Assembly: GCA_937957805.1 (NCBI GenBank)
Contig: CALFXW010000120.1
Span: 1-27,347, forward strand
Source: an uncultured Sphingopyxis sp.
GTDB lineage: Bacteria > Pseudomonadota > Alphaproteobacteria > Sphingomonadales > Sphingomonadaceae
Direction of reading: 5' to 3'
Length of the DNA: 27,347 bases
Part shown: in pieces, positions 14,420-21,512 of the stretch
How positions within the stretch are numbered: the stretch's first letter is position 1
How the letters are laid out: each line of letters opens with the position of its first letter
Translations under genes and position numbers: made by a program
Notes under the pieces: generated by a model
Seen by the model: only the letters and a program-made list of their open reading frames with translations
What the model was told of the DNA's origin: nothing
The model's database searches: none

Positions 14420-14930
14420 GTCACCTGCATAAACCGGGTATAATCCGCCTCTGCCACGGTTGGCGCTTCCCATGCACCTTCCATGAAATCAAACATGGCG
14501 CGGTCCACCTCCATGGCAAAGCTCGCCCCTTTTTGCGCATTGCGCTGTTCTACCCGCCGCCAGCGTTCATCGGCGGGGACGTCGATCCACACCAGCGAAA
14601 CTGGCAGGCCAAGCTGCGCGGCAAATTGCGCAAACGCCGCCCTGTGCGCGCGCTTGGTAAACCCAAGGTCGAGTATGCTGCCTACGCCGATTTGCGCCAG
14701 CGCAGCGATATTGTCGCGCATCTGCGCCTCCACCCGCCCGATGCGTTCCATCGTCCAGTCAAAGGATATGACCTCAGGACTGTCCATCCAGAACAGGCGC
14801 ACCATCCAGTCATCGATGGAAAAGCGCATCGCGCCATATTGGGCGGCAAGCGCGCGGGCATGACTGGTTTTCCCCGCGCCCGCCCCCCCCTCAGGATGTG
14901 GATTTGTGCTTTGGCGGCGGTGCCGGTCAT
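14416..14930 (-). pseudogene. P-loop (AAA_33-like) ATPase/kinase, frameshifted in Walker A
   Basis: A nucleotide-binding protein of about 172 residues that is split between two frames. From the ATG at 14930 the frame reads MTGTAAKAQIHILRGG, then enters a G8 run (14883-14890 on the plus strand as C8) and continues as RARGKPVMPAR, which loses the motif. In the next frame the same bases read GAGAGKT-SHARALAAQYGAMRFSIDDWM, a normal Walker A and downstream sequence, continuing to a stop at 14416 (ATGA overlap with nadB). One more G in the tract would restore a single gene. The restored protein resembles small AAA_33 kinases with a FSIDDWM aspartate and a DLGFTKRAHR segment. It may be a real pseudogene, a slippery or phase-variable tract, or a sequencing error. 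Its start overlaps the ABC ATPase stop as ATGA. Confidence 0.72.
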
Positions 14931-15877
14931 GCCGCTTCTTTGGGCTGGCTGGTCAGATGGACGAACACATCCTCCAGATCAGCTTCGCGCGTCGATACAT
15001 CGATGATCGACAGGCCCGCCGCGCTCGCCGCGCCCAGCACATCGCCCGCATTTGCCCTGTCCATATCATAGCTGATGGCAATCTGGTTGGCGGCCAATTG
15101 CTCCACCTTGGTGAAACAGGGGTGCGTTGGCAGCGCTGTCACCGCATCGGCCAGCGTCAGTAGCAGCATTTTTTCGCGCGCCATGCCGATCAATTCGCGC
15201 GTCGGTTTGTCGGCGATCACCCGGCCATGGTTGATGATGGCGATGCGATCGCACAACTCCTCCGCTTCTTCGAGGTAATGGGTGGTGAGGACGACCGTCA
15301 CCCCCTGTTGATTAAGATGACGAACATAATCCCAAAGCTGTTGACGCAATTCGATGTCAACCCCCGCCGTCGGTTCATCGAGTACGATGATCGGCGGATT
15401 ATGCACCAGCGCCTTGGCCACCAATAATCGCCGCTTCATCCCGCCCGACAGCGTGCGGGCATAGGCATGCGCCTTGTCCTCCAGGCCGACAGCCGCCAGC
15501 AATTCCATCGAACGACGCTGTGATTTACGCACACCATATAGGCCCGCCACCAGTTCCAGCGTTTCAAATGGGGTGAAAAACGGGTCGAAGACTATTTCCT
15601 GCGGCACGATGCCGATCGACGCCTTTGCATTGCGCGGATCATGGTCGATATCAAAATCCCAAATCCGCGCGTGGCCAGCGGTTTTGCGCACCATCCCGGC
15701 CAATATGTTGATCAGCGTTGATTTACCCGCGCCATTGGGGCCAAGCAGCCCATATATCGCCCCGCGCGGGACGTTGAGGCTGACATTGTCGAGCGCGCGC
15801 TTGCCGCCTGCATAGGTTTTGCACAAATTGTCGATGGCGATGGCGGCGTCGGGCAGGCTGGTCATGGCTGCACGCAT
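14927..15877 (-). CDS. ABC transporter ATP-binding protein (ABC-2 exporter type)
   Basis: A 316-residue single ATPase domain with a C-terminal extension. Visible motifs: Walker A GPNGAGKS (about 46-53), Q-loop IVPQE, signature LSGGMKRR, Walker B IIVLDEPT with a D-loop VD, and H-loop TTH. The subfamily (ABC-2, YadG/CcmA-like) powers export through a separate membrane protein, but no permease gene lies beside it. The start is uncertain: the ATG at 15877 has a weak GATGG before it, with 15895 and 15865 (ATG) or 15934 (TTG) possible. Its stop overlaps the kinase start as ATGA, which puts it at the head of the operon with the kinase and nadB. Confidence 0.92.
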   Translation of the reverse strand: MRAAMTSLPDAAIAIDNLCKTYAGGKRALDNVSLNVPRGAIYGLLGPNGAGKSTLINILAGMVRKTAGHARIWDFDIDHDPRNAKASIGIVPQEIVFDPFFTPFETLELVAGLYGVRKSQRRSMELLAAVGLEDKAHAYARTLSGGMKRRLLVAKALVHNPPIIVLDEPTAGVDIELRQQLWDYVRHLNQQGVTVVLTTHYLEEAEELCDRIAIINHGRVIADKPTRELIGMAREKMLLLTLADAVTALPTHPCFTKVEQLAANQIAISYDMDRANAGDVLGAASAAGLSIIDVSTREADLEDVFVHLTSQPKEAA

Positions 15878-16017
15878 ATCGCCATCATCGCCCATGCCAA
15901 AGCGTAAATGCGCGCCCGCGCCATAATCGGTCAATTTCTAAACAGCGCATTTACCTTGTCGCCTTACCTATTGCGCACGACTGATTGCTATAGGCAGGGG
16001 CAATGGGGACCAAATAT

Positions 16018-16557
16018 ATGCTTTTACGACATGGCTATCGCCTTGCCGCCGCGCTGTTCGCTGCTGGCCTGCTGGTGAATACAAGCGCCGCTCTGGCGGA
16101 AAGTGAACCCGGCCCGACGCGCACGGTTATCCTGCGCCGGCTGTCCTTTGTTACCGTCGATAATTTGGATTTTGGCGACATGATCTCGGGCACCATTCCC
16201 GGGCAGGTTCGCCTTTTCCCCGACGGTACACGCACCGCGACCGGCGGCGTAACGCTGGTCGGCAACCGTCAACAGCCCGCCGTATTTTCAGGCTATGGCA
16301 CGCGCAATCAGCAGGTGCTGATTTCCATGTCGTCCAATTCCATCACAATAACCGGCCCCGGCGCACCGATGACTGTCACCATGTGGGAAATCGGATCGAC
16401 CCCGACCGCCATTTTGACGACGACCCCCACACGTTTTCGCATCACCTCCACCAGCGGCCTTTTCACCTTCCCACTCGGCGCGCGCCTGTCGGTAGGCGCG
16501 AATCAGGCACCGGGGGTTTACACCGGCAATTTTTCGATCACTTTGAACTATCTTTAG
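16018..16557 (+). CDS. DUF4402-family secreted protein
   Basis: A 179-residue exported protein. The N-terminus is a signal peptide MLLRHGYRLAAALFAAGLL ending near ALAESE. The mature domain shows the DUF4402 pattern: VDNLDFGDMISG, then a GQVRLFPDGTRTATGGVTL-type hairpin, a long beta-rich middle (SGYG..., ISMSSNSITITGPG), and a C-terminal GVYTGNFSITLNYL strand. The domain is beta-sandwich-like and appears in secreted or surface-attached proteins of proteobacteria; its function is not established. The ATG at 16018 is preferred over 16003 because GGGGA (16005-16009) sits 8 bases before it. A diverged paralogue follows at 16686. Divergent from the ABC-ATPase operon. Confidence 0.85.
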   Translation: MLLRHGYRLAAALFAAGLLVNTSAALAESEPGPTRTVILRRLSFVTVDNLDFGDMISGTIPGQVRLFPDGTRTATGGVTLVGNRQQPAVFSGYGTRNQQVLISMSSNSITITGPGAPMTVTMWEIGSTPTAILTTTPTRFRITSTSGLFTFPLGARLSVGANQAPGVYTGNFSITLNYL

Positions 16558-16654
16558 CGATTTCCCTCTCCCCAAAAAATATAATTGCCGTGACGCGCCA
16601 TTGAATTAGCGCGATATTTTGCACTAAGCTCCGGTTAACCATTTCCAGCCATAT

Positions 16655-16679
16655 GTTATTGACCTTTTGGGTCGATAAC
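16655..16679. promoter_or_regulatory. Palindrome before the second DUF4402 gene
   Basis: GTTATTGACC (16655-16664) and GGTCGATAAC (16670-16679) pair over 10 positions with one G-U or mismatch, around a TTTTG loop. It ends 6 bases before the ATG at 16686. It may be an operator or an RNA hairpin that masks the start; the TTGACC within it could also serve as a -35 element. Confidence 0.45.
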
Positions 16680-16685
16680 CAAAAC

Positions 16686-17213
16686 ATGCGTAGGAAAGGT
16701 CCCATCCTGCGTCGCAAAGGTCGGTCGGCACTGGCGCTTATGGTCGTGGCATCGCTAACGGTCCCAGCGCATGCTCAAACAGCCAGTGCCACCGGCCGGA
16801 CGACAATCATCAACCCATTGTCGGTGTCCGCGCAGCGTGACCTTGATTTTGGCAGGCTGATCGCCGGAACCACCGCCGGAACGGCCACCATCAACCCCAT
16901 TAGCGAAACGCGCACCATTTCCGGCGGCGCAAGCAGCGCGGGCGGCACGCCGATCAGCGCCAGCTTTGCCGCGCGGGGGGTGGCGGGGCGTATGCTGCAC
17001 ATCGGCGTGCCCACAACGCCCATCATCGCCAGCAATGGCACAGGCGCGACAATGACAATCAGCAATTTTGCGCATAATGGCGGCAATGCGCCCATTTTGC
17101 TCGATGCCGGTGGTGACGCGACCATCCATGTCGGGGCAACAATATCGCTCAGCGCCGGGCAGGCCGAGGGGGCCTATACCGCCCATTTCAGCATAATTGC
17201 TATTTATCTCTAG
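16686..17213 (+). CDS. Second DUF4402-family secreted protein
   Basis: A 175-residue exported protein homologous in layout to the one at 16018 but low in identity. A twin-basic start (MRRKGPILRRKGR) leads into a signal peptide LALMVVASLTVPAHAQ. The mature part repeats the DUF4402 landmarks: QRDLDFGRLIAG, a TATINPISETRTISGG hairpin, and the final EGAYTAHFSIIAIYL strand. It is rich in Ala, Gly, Thr and Ile. The ATG at 16686 is chosen as the start of the basic n-region; an in-frame ATG at 16653 lies inside a palindrome. No good Shine-Dalgarno is visible. No chaperone or usher genes of a fimbrial system accompany the pair. Confidence 0.82.
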   Translation: MRRKGPILRRKGRSALALMVVASLTVPAHAQTASATGRTTIINPLSVSAQRDLDFGRLIAGTTAGTATINPISETRTISGGASSAGGTPISASFAARGVAGRMLHIGVPTTPIIASNGTGATMTISNFAHNGGNAPILLDAGGDATIHVGATISLSAGQAEGAYTAHFSIIAIYL

Positions 17214-17239
17214 CCGGGTGACTGCTAGTCGCTTGACCC

Positions 17240-17437
17240 ATGATACAGGCCCCTGAAACCAGCTACACCCATGACCATCGCATCTGCTGCATGGGCGCCA
17301 GCGATACGCCGCAAGCATCGGCAACGCTGGGGCATCCGCGTATCTGGATCGAAATTGACGCTGAAATCGGCGCGGCGCAATGCGGTTATTGCGACCATCG
17401 CTATATTTTGATCGGCGGCCCCGCCGACCAGCGCTGA
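17240..17437 (+). CDS. CHCC-type zinc-finger protein
   Basis: A 65-residue protein of the zf-CHCC family, related to the zinc-binding NDUFS6-type subunit of complex I and common as a small free-standing protein in alphaproteobacteria. The likely zinc ligands are Cys17 or Cys18 in ICCMG, the His in GHPRIWIEI, and the C-terminal pair CGYC in the AAQCGYCDHRYIL segment. It begins 27 bases after the second DUF4402 gene and lies 23 bases before tldD, so it probably shares a transcript with tldD. Whether it assists complex I here is unknown; no nuo genes are in the window. Confidence 0.86.
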   Translation: MIQAPETSYTHDHRICCMGASDTPQASATLGHPRIWIEIDAEIGAAQCGYCDHRYILIGGPADQR

Positions 17438-17460
17438 TTGCCCGTTGCGGCCCCGCGCCC

Positions 17461-18903
17461 ATGCACGACGACCCGCGCCAATTGCTTTACGCAACAGGAC
17501 AGCTCGACCCCGATGGCGCGATGGCGCTCACCCGACAGGCATTGGCGGGGGCGGACGATGGCGAGCTATATCTGCAATATCGCGCGAGCGAGGCGCTGGT
17601 TTTTGACGATGGCGCGCTGAAAGCAGCCGACTATGCGCAAAGCGCGGGCTTTGGCTTGCGCGCGGTCGCGGGGGAAAAAACGGGCTTTGCCCATGCCAGC
17701 GAATTGAGCGCCGCTGCAATCCGCCGCGCTATCCCCGCGCTCAGCATCATCACAGACGGGCATGGCGGCACGATGGCCGCCCCGCCCCATCGCACCAATC
17801 GCCGCCTTTATGATGATGCCAACCCGATCGACGGTTTCAGCTTTGTCGACAAACTCCACCTTTGTCAGGCGGTGGATACAGCGGCCCGCGCCGCCGACCC
17901 CCGCGTGCGACAGGTCAGTGTGTCGCTGACCGGCAGCTGGTCGGTCATCGAAATATTGCGCGCCGATGGCACCCGCGCCTTTGACGTGCGCCCGCTGGTG
18001 CGGCTCAACGTTTCGCTGGTGCTGGCAGAGGGCGACCGGCGCGAAAGCGGCAGTTTTGGCATTGGCGGGCGGCGCGGTTTTGCCGATTTAATGGAACGGG
18101 CAACATGGCAGCGCGCGATTGACGCCGCGCTTTGCCAAGCATCCAATAATCTGGAAAGCCAGCCTGCACCGGCGGGTGAAATGACCGTTTTGTTGGGGCC
18201 GGGCTGGCCAGGCATTTTGCTCCACGAAGCGGTCGGCCATGGGCTGGAGGGGGATTTTAACCGCAAGGGGACGAGCGTTTTTTCCGGCCGCATGGGCACA
18301 CAGGTGGCCGCCAAAGGGGTGACGGTTATCGACGATGGCAGTCTGTCCAGCCCGCTTGGCGGGGCGCGGCGCGGTTCGCTCAACATCGATGATGAGGGGA
18401 CGCCGTGTCAGGCCAATATCCTCATCGAAGATGGGATTTTGACCAGTTACATGCACGACCGGCAGAGCGCGCGGCTGATGGGGGTCGCGCCCACCGGCAA
18501 TGGCCGCCGCGAAAGCTATGCCCACGCGCCGATGCCGCGCATGACCAATACTTTCATGGCCGCAGGCGCGGACGACCCCGACGAACTGCTCACCCGCCTT
18601 AAGGATGGGATTTATGCCACCAGCTTTGGCGGCGGACAGGTCGATATCGTCTCGGGCAATTTCACCTTTTCCTGCACAGAGGCGTGGCGGGTCAAAAATG
18701 GCCGCAAGCTCCACCCAATCCGTGGGGCAACGCTGATCGGCAATGGTCCCAAGGCGCTGCAACAAATTGTCGGCATCGGCAATGATATGGCGCTGGATGA
18801 GGGGATTGGCGTGTGCGGCAAGGCGGGCCAAAGCGTCCCCGCCGGGGTTGGCCAACCGACCTTGCTGATTGAGGGGCTGACCATCGGCGGCACCGCCGAA
18901 TAA
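17461..18903 (+). CDS. tldD: Metalloprotease TldD
   Basis: A 480-residue TldD, the zinc-binding half of the TldD/TldE peptidase that trims modified peptides and affects DNA-gyrase-targeting toxins in characterised species. The zinc motif HEAVGH is at residues 255-260, followed by GLEGDFNRKGTS, the standard TldD sequence. Other conserved parts are the IDDEGTP turn, SYMHDRQSARLMG, ESYAHAPMPRMTNT, and a C-terminal GQSVPAGVGQPTLL. The length is typical. The ATG at 17461 gives MHDDPRQLL; there is no clear Shine-Dalgarno, so the start is moderately sure. Its stop overlaps the next start by one base (TAATG). The partner tldE/pmbA is not in the window. Confidence 0.95.
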   Translation: MHDDPRQLLYATGQLDPDGAMALTRQALAGADDGELYLQYRASEALVFDDGALKAADYAQSAGFGLRAVAGEKTGFAHASELSAAAIRRAIPALSIITDGHGGTMAAPPHRTNRRLYDDANPIDGFSFVDKLHLCQAVDTAARAADPRVRQVSVSLTGSWSVIEILRADGTRAFDVRPLVRLNVSLVLAEGDRRESGSFGIGGRRGFADLMERATWQRAIDAALCQASNNLESQPAPAGEMTVLLGPGWPGILLHEAVGHGLEGDFNRKGTSVFSGRMGTQVAAKGVTVIDDGSLSSPLGGARRGSLNIDDEGTPCQANILIEDGILTSYMHDRQSARLMGVAPTGNGRRESYAHAPMPRMTNTFMAAGADDPDELLTRLKDGIYATSFGGGQVDIVSGNFTFSCTEAWRVKNGRKLHPIRGATLIGNGPKALQQIVGIGNDMALDEGIGVCGKAGQSVPAGVGQPTLLIEGLTIGGTAE

Positions 18904-19643
18904 TGGCCGTACTGCTGGAACGCGCGCCCGATTTGCTGCGTGTCGCCAGTTACAATGTCCATAAATGCGTCGGCACCGACCGGCGGCGCAACCCCGAACG
19001 CATCATGGATGTGCTGCGCGAAATCGACGCCGACATCATCGCGCTGCAGGAGGCGGATCGCCGATTTGGCGCACGCGAGGCCGCCATTCCGCCCAGCCTG
19101 CTGGACGAAAGCATATGGCAGATTGTCCCCATTGCCGATGCCGCCCCCCAACGGACGGCATCAATCGGCTGGCATGGCAATGCGCTGCTTGTCCGGCGTG
19201 ATGCCGAAATATTGACAAGCGGGGTCATCGCCCTGCCTACATTGGAACCACGCGGCGCAATCTTTGCCGATATCCAATTGGGCAATTTCGCGCTGCGGGT
19301 GGTTGGCATGCACCTCGACCTTTCCGGCATAAGGCGCCGACAACAGGCGCGCACCATCATATCGGCGGCAGAAAGCCGCCCGCAAAATTGCGCCGCCGTC
19401 CTGATGGGTGATCTTAACGACTGGTCACCCTATGGCGGAGTTATTGCCGATTTTGCCCGCCATTTCCGCATGCCGCCACCTGCGCGCAGCTTCCATGCCC
19501 GCCGCCCGGTCGCCGCGCTCGACCGCATTATGACGTCCCCCTGCCTCCATATATTGCGCAGCGGGGTCCACCACAGCATCTTGGCGGCAAAGGCATCCGA
19601 CCATTTGCCGGTCTGGGCCGATATTGCGGTCGATGCTGCCTGA
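18903..19643 (+). CDS. Endonuclease/exonuclease/phosphatase-family protein
   Basis: A 246-residue member of the metal-dependent EEP fold. Key motifs: ASYNVHKCVG (Asn near 18), IALQEAD (metal-binding Glu), VVGMHLDL, GDLNDWSP (Asp/Asn of the catalytic centre), and a final ASDHLPV (the Asp-His pair). The family includes nucleases, phospholipases and sphingomyelinases, so the substrate is open. The protein has no clear signal peptide, which suggests a cytoplasmic enzyme. Its ATG overlaps the tldD stop as TAATG, so translation is coupled to tldD; a functional link is not known. Confidence 0.9.
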   Translation: MAVLLERAPDLLRVASYNVHKCVGTDRRRNPERIMDVLREIDADIIALQEADRRFGAREAAIPPSLLDESIWQIVPIADAAPQRTASIGWHGNALLVRRDAEILTSGVIALPTLEPRGAIFADIQLGNFALRVVGMHLDLSGIRRRQQARTIISAAESRPQNCAAVLMGDLNDWSPYGGVIADFARHFRMPPPARSFHARRPVAALDRIMTSPCLHILRSGVHHSILAAKASDHLPVWADIAVDAA

Positions 19644-19737
19644 AAATTTGGCAATCTGCCCTAGATAGCGCACGAAAATATGTCGCCACCGGCCAACAGG
19701 CGTATAAAATTACGCAAATCTCGCGCATTTCCGCAAT

Positions 19738-19752
19738 TGGTATAAAATTTGC
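19738..19752 (+). promoter_or_regulatory. Sigma-54 (-24/-12) promoter candidate for amtB
   Basis: TGGTATAAAATTTGC fits the -24/-12 pattern TGGCAC-N5-TTGC: GG and GC are exactly 12 bases apart, TGG and TTGC match exactly, and one of the three remaining -24 positions (the A of CAC) matches. It lies 50 bases before the amtB ATG, a suitable distance. amtB genes are typically under NtrC/sigma-54 nitrogen control. No second regulator site was identified with confidence. Confidence 0.55.
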
Positions 19753-19801
19753 TTTTGATCTGACGAAGCGCTGCACCGCAGCATAAGTCAAAGGTCCATG
19801 C

Positions 19802-21223
19802 ATGTTGAAACCTCTAAAATATCTGGCCTGCTTTGCCGTATCGCTGCTGGCGGGCGCGGCGGCGGCAACCCCGTCCGGCCCCATCATCGCGCCCGATGCA
19901 GCCGCCATGGCGCATATGGTCGACAAGGGTGACAACGCCTGGTTGCTGGTGTCGAGCGCGCTGGTGTTGATGATGTCGCTGCCCGGCCTTGCGCTATTTT
20001 ATGGCGGGCTGGTGCGCACGAAAAATATGCTCTCCATCCTCATGCAATGCCTGATGATCGTGTCGCTCGCCGCTGTCATGTGGGTATGCGTCGGCTATTC
20101 GCTGAGCTTTACCGGCGGCAGCGGCTGGTCCGCACCCTTTATCGGCGGCTTTGGCAAAGCGTTTCTGGCCGGGGTCACGCCCGCTAGCATGGCGGCGAGC
20201 TTTTCTAACAACGTCTATATCTCCGAATATGCCTTCATCGCCTTTCAGATGACCTTTGCCGCCATCACCCCCGCGCTGATCGTCGGGGCCTTTGCCGAGC
20301 GGGTGCGTTTTGGCCCGCTGATGGTCTTTGTCGCGGCATGGCTCCTCCTCGCCTATTTCCCCATCGCGCACATGGTCTGGTATTGGGCGGGGCCGGATTT
20401 TCTGCCCAATGCGCCCACCGATGCCGGGCTATTATGGGGCTGGGGGGCGCTGGATTTTGCCGGTGGCACCGTCGTCCACATCAATGCGGGCGTCGCGGGG
20501 ATGGTCGGTTGCCTGATTATCGGCAAGCGGATCGGCCATGGCCGCGAAGCCACCCCGCCGCACAGCCTGACGATGACGATGATTGGCGCATCCCTGCTGT
20601 GGGTCGGCTGGATCGGCTTTAACGCCGGCTCCAATCTGGAGGCAAACGGTCTTGCGGCCCTCGCCGCCATCAACACTATCGTCGCATCGGCGGCAGCCGC
20701 GCTCGTCTGGTCGTTGATCGAAAGCTGGCGGCACGGCAAACCATCTTTGCTGGGCGGCGTTACCGGCGCAATTGCCGGTCTGGTGGCGATTACCCCAGCA
20801 TCGGGCTTTGCATCGCCCATGGGGGCGATATTGCTCGGCGCGCTGGCATCCCCGCTCTGTTATATCTTTGTGGCGCACGTCAAAAACTGGCTGGGCTATG
20901 ATGATACGCTCGACGTTTTTGGCGTCCATGGCATCGGCGGCATCGTTGGCGCTATTGGCACCGCGATTGTCGCCAGCCCCGCCTTGGGCGGTCAGGGCAC
21001 CATCGATTATACCGTGTTTCCAGCGGTTCCGGCGACCTATGCGATTGGCGCGCAGCTTTGGACACAGATTTGCGCCGTCCTCATCACCATCTGCTGGAGC
21101 GGCGCAGTCTCGGCCATATTATTTGCCCTGCTCAGGAAGTTCATCGGCCTTCGCCCCGACGCGGATAGCGAACGCGAAGGGCTCGACCTCTCCGAACATG
21201 GCGAACGCGCCTATAATTATTGA
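19802..21223 (+). CDS. amtB: Ammonium transporter
   Basis: A 473-residue Amt/MEP/Rh-family ammonium channel of the inner membrane. An N-terminal signal-like helix (MLKPLKYLACFAVSLLAGAAAA) is followed by about 11 membrane segments. Conserved features are GLALFYGGLVRTKNML, the FAGGTVVHINAGVAG segment with the first pore histidine, and VFGVHGIGGIVG with the second. The length is ordinary for the long alphaproteobacterial form. In many bacteria glnK (a PII protein) precedes amtB in an operon; none is here, so regulation by a distant PII is presumed. It is preceded by a sigma-54-like promoter and followed by a strong terminator. Confidence 0.96.
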   Translation: MLKPLKYLACFAVSLLAGAAAATPSGPIIAPDAAAMAHMVDKGDNAWLLVSSALVLMMSLPGLALFYGGLVRTKNMLSILMQCLMIVSLAAVMWVCVGYSLSFTGGSGWSAPFIGGFGKAFLAGVTPASMAASFSNNVYISEYAFIAFQMTFAAITPALIVGAFAERVRFGPLMVFVAAWLLLAYFPIAHMVWYWAGPDFLPNAPTDAGLLWGWGALDFAGGTVVHINAGVAGMVGCLIIGKRIGHGREATPPHSLTMTMIGASLLWVGWIGFNAGSNLEANGLAALAAINTIVASAAAALVWSLIESWRHGKPSLLGGVTGAIAGLVAITPASGFASPMGAILLGALASPLCYIFVAHVKNWLGYDDTLDVFGVHGIGGIVGAIGTAIVASPALGGQGTIDYTVFPAVPATYAIGAQLWTQICAVLITICWSGAVSAILFALLRKFIGLRPDADSEREGLDLSEHGERAYNY

Positions 21224-21258
21224 ATATATTGATCCAGAGGTTCCTCCTGCGAACAAAC

Positions 21259-21290
21259 TGGCCGGAGCCATAGCGCTCCGGCCATTTTTT
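21259..21290 (+). terminator. Terminator after amtB
   Basis: A perfect 10-bp stem (21259-21268 with 21275-21284) with a CATAGC loop is followed by T6. It closes the amtB transcript 36 bases after its stop and directly precedes a tandem hairpin array. Confidence 0.92.
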
Positions 21291-21293
21291 ATG

Positions 21294-21398
21294 TGGCGCA
21301 CGCGCCAGCCTTTTTTTCTGTGGCGCACGCGCCAGCCTTTTTTCTGTGGCGCACGCGCCAGCCTTTTTTTCTGTGGCGCACGCGCCACAATGGCGCAG
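21294..21398. repeat. Tandem array of small hairpins with T-tracts
   Basis: The 14-mer TGGCGCACGCGCCA occurs exactly four times at 21294-21307, 21321-21334, 21347-21360 and 21374-21387. The period is 27, 26 and 27 bases. Each unit is a 5-bp hairpin (TGGCG/CGCCA, loop CACG), and the first three are followed by GCC and a run of 6-7 T. A partial fifth TGGCGCAG lies at 21391-21398. Each unit therefore resembles a miniature intrinsic terminator. It lies between the amtB terminator and the second TonB receptor. Function is unknown. Confidence 0.85.
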
Positions 21399-21512
21399 CA
21401 AAATAGTCTCAATCGTAACCTTTACTTGGCCTTAGGCGCGGCTTGCGCCAAAGGATCGGCAGGGGGAAGCCAACGATAAGATTGCGCCCCCTTCCACGGA
21501 AGGAGAGATACC

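Noticed and set aside
14416..14829. Treating the in-frame ATG at 14829 as a complete 137-residue gene
   Set aside because: It would lack the Walker A motif, which is present upstream in the same frame; the split is better explained by the G8 tract.
21294..21398. CRISPR array
   Set aside because: The units are 26-27 bases with 12-13-base linkers that are themselves repeated and T-rich, not unique spacers, and no cas genes are present.
21119..21412. A minus-strand frame with repeated RAPQKK-like units across the hairpin array
   Set aside because: The repeats come from the palindromic array itself. There is no start context, and the frame overlaps amtB.
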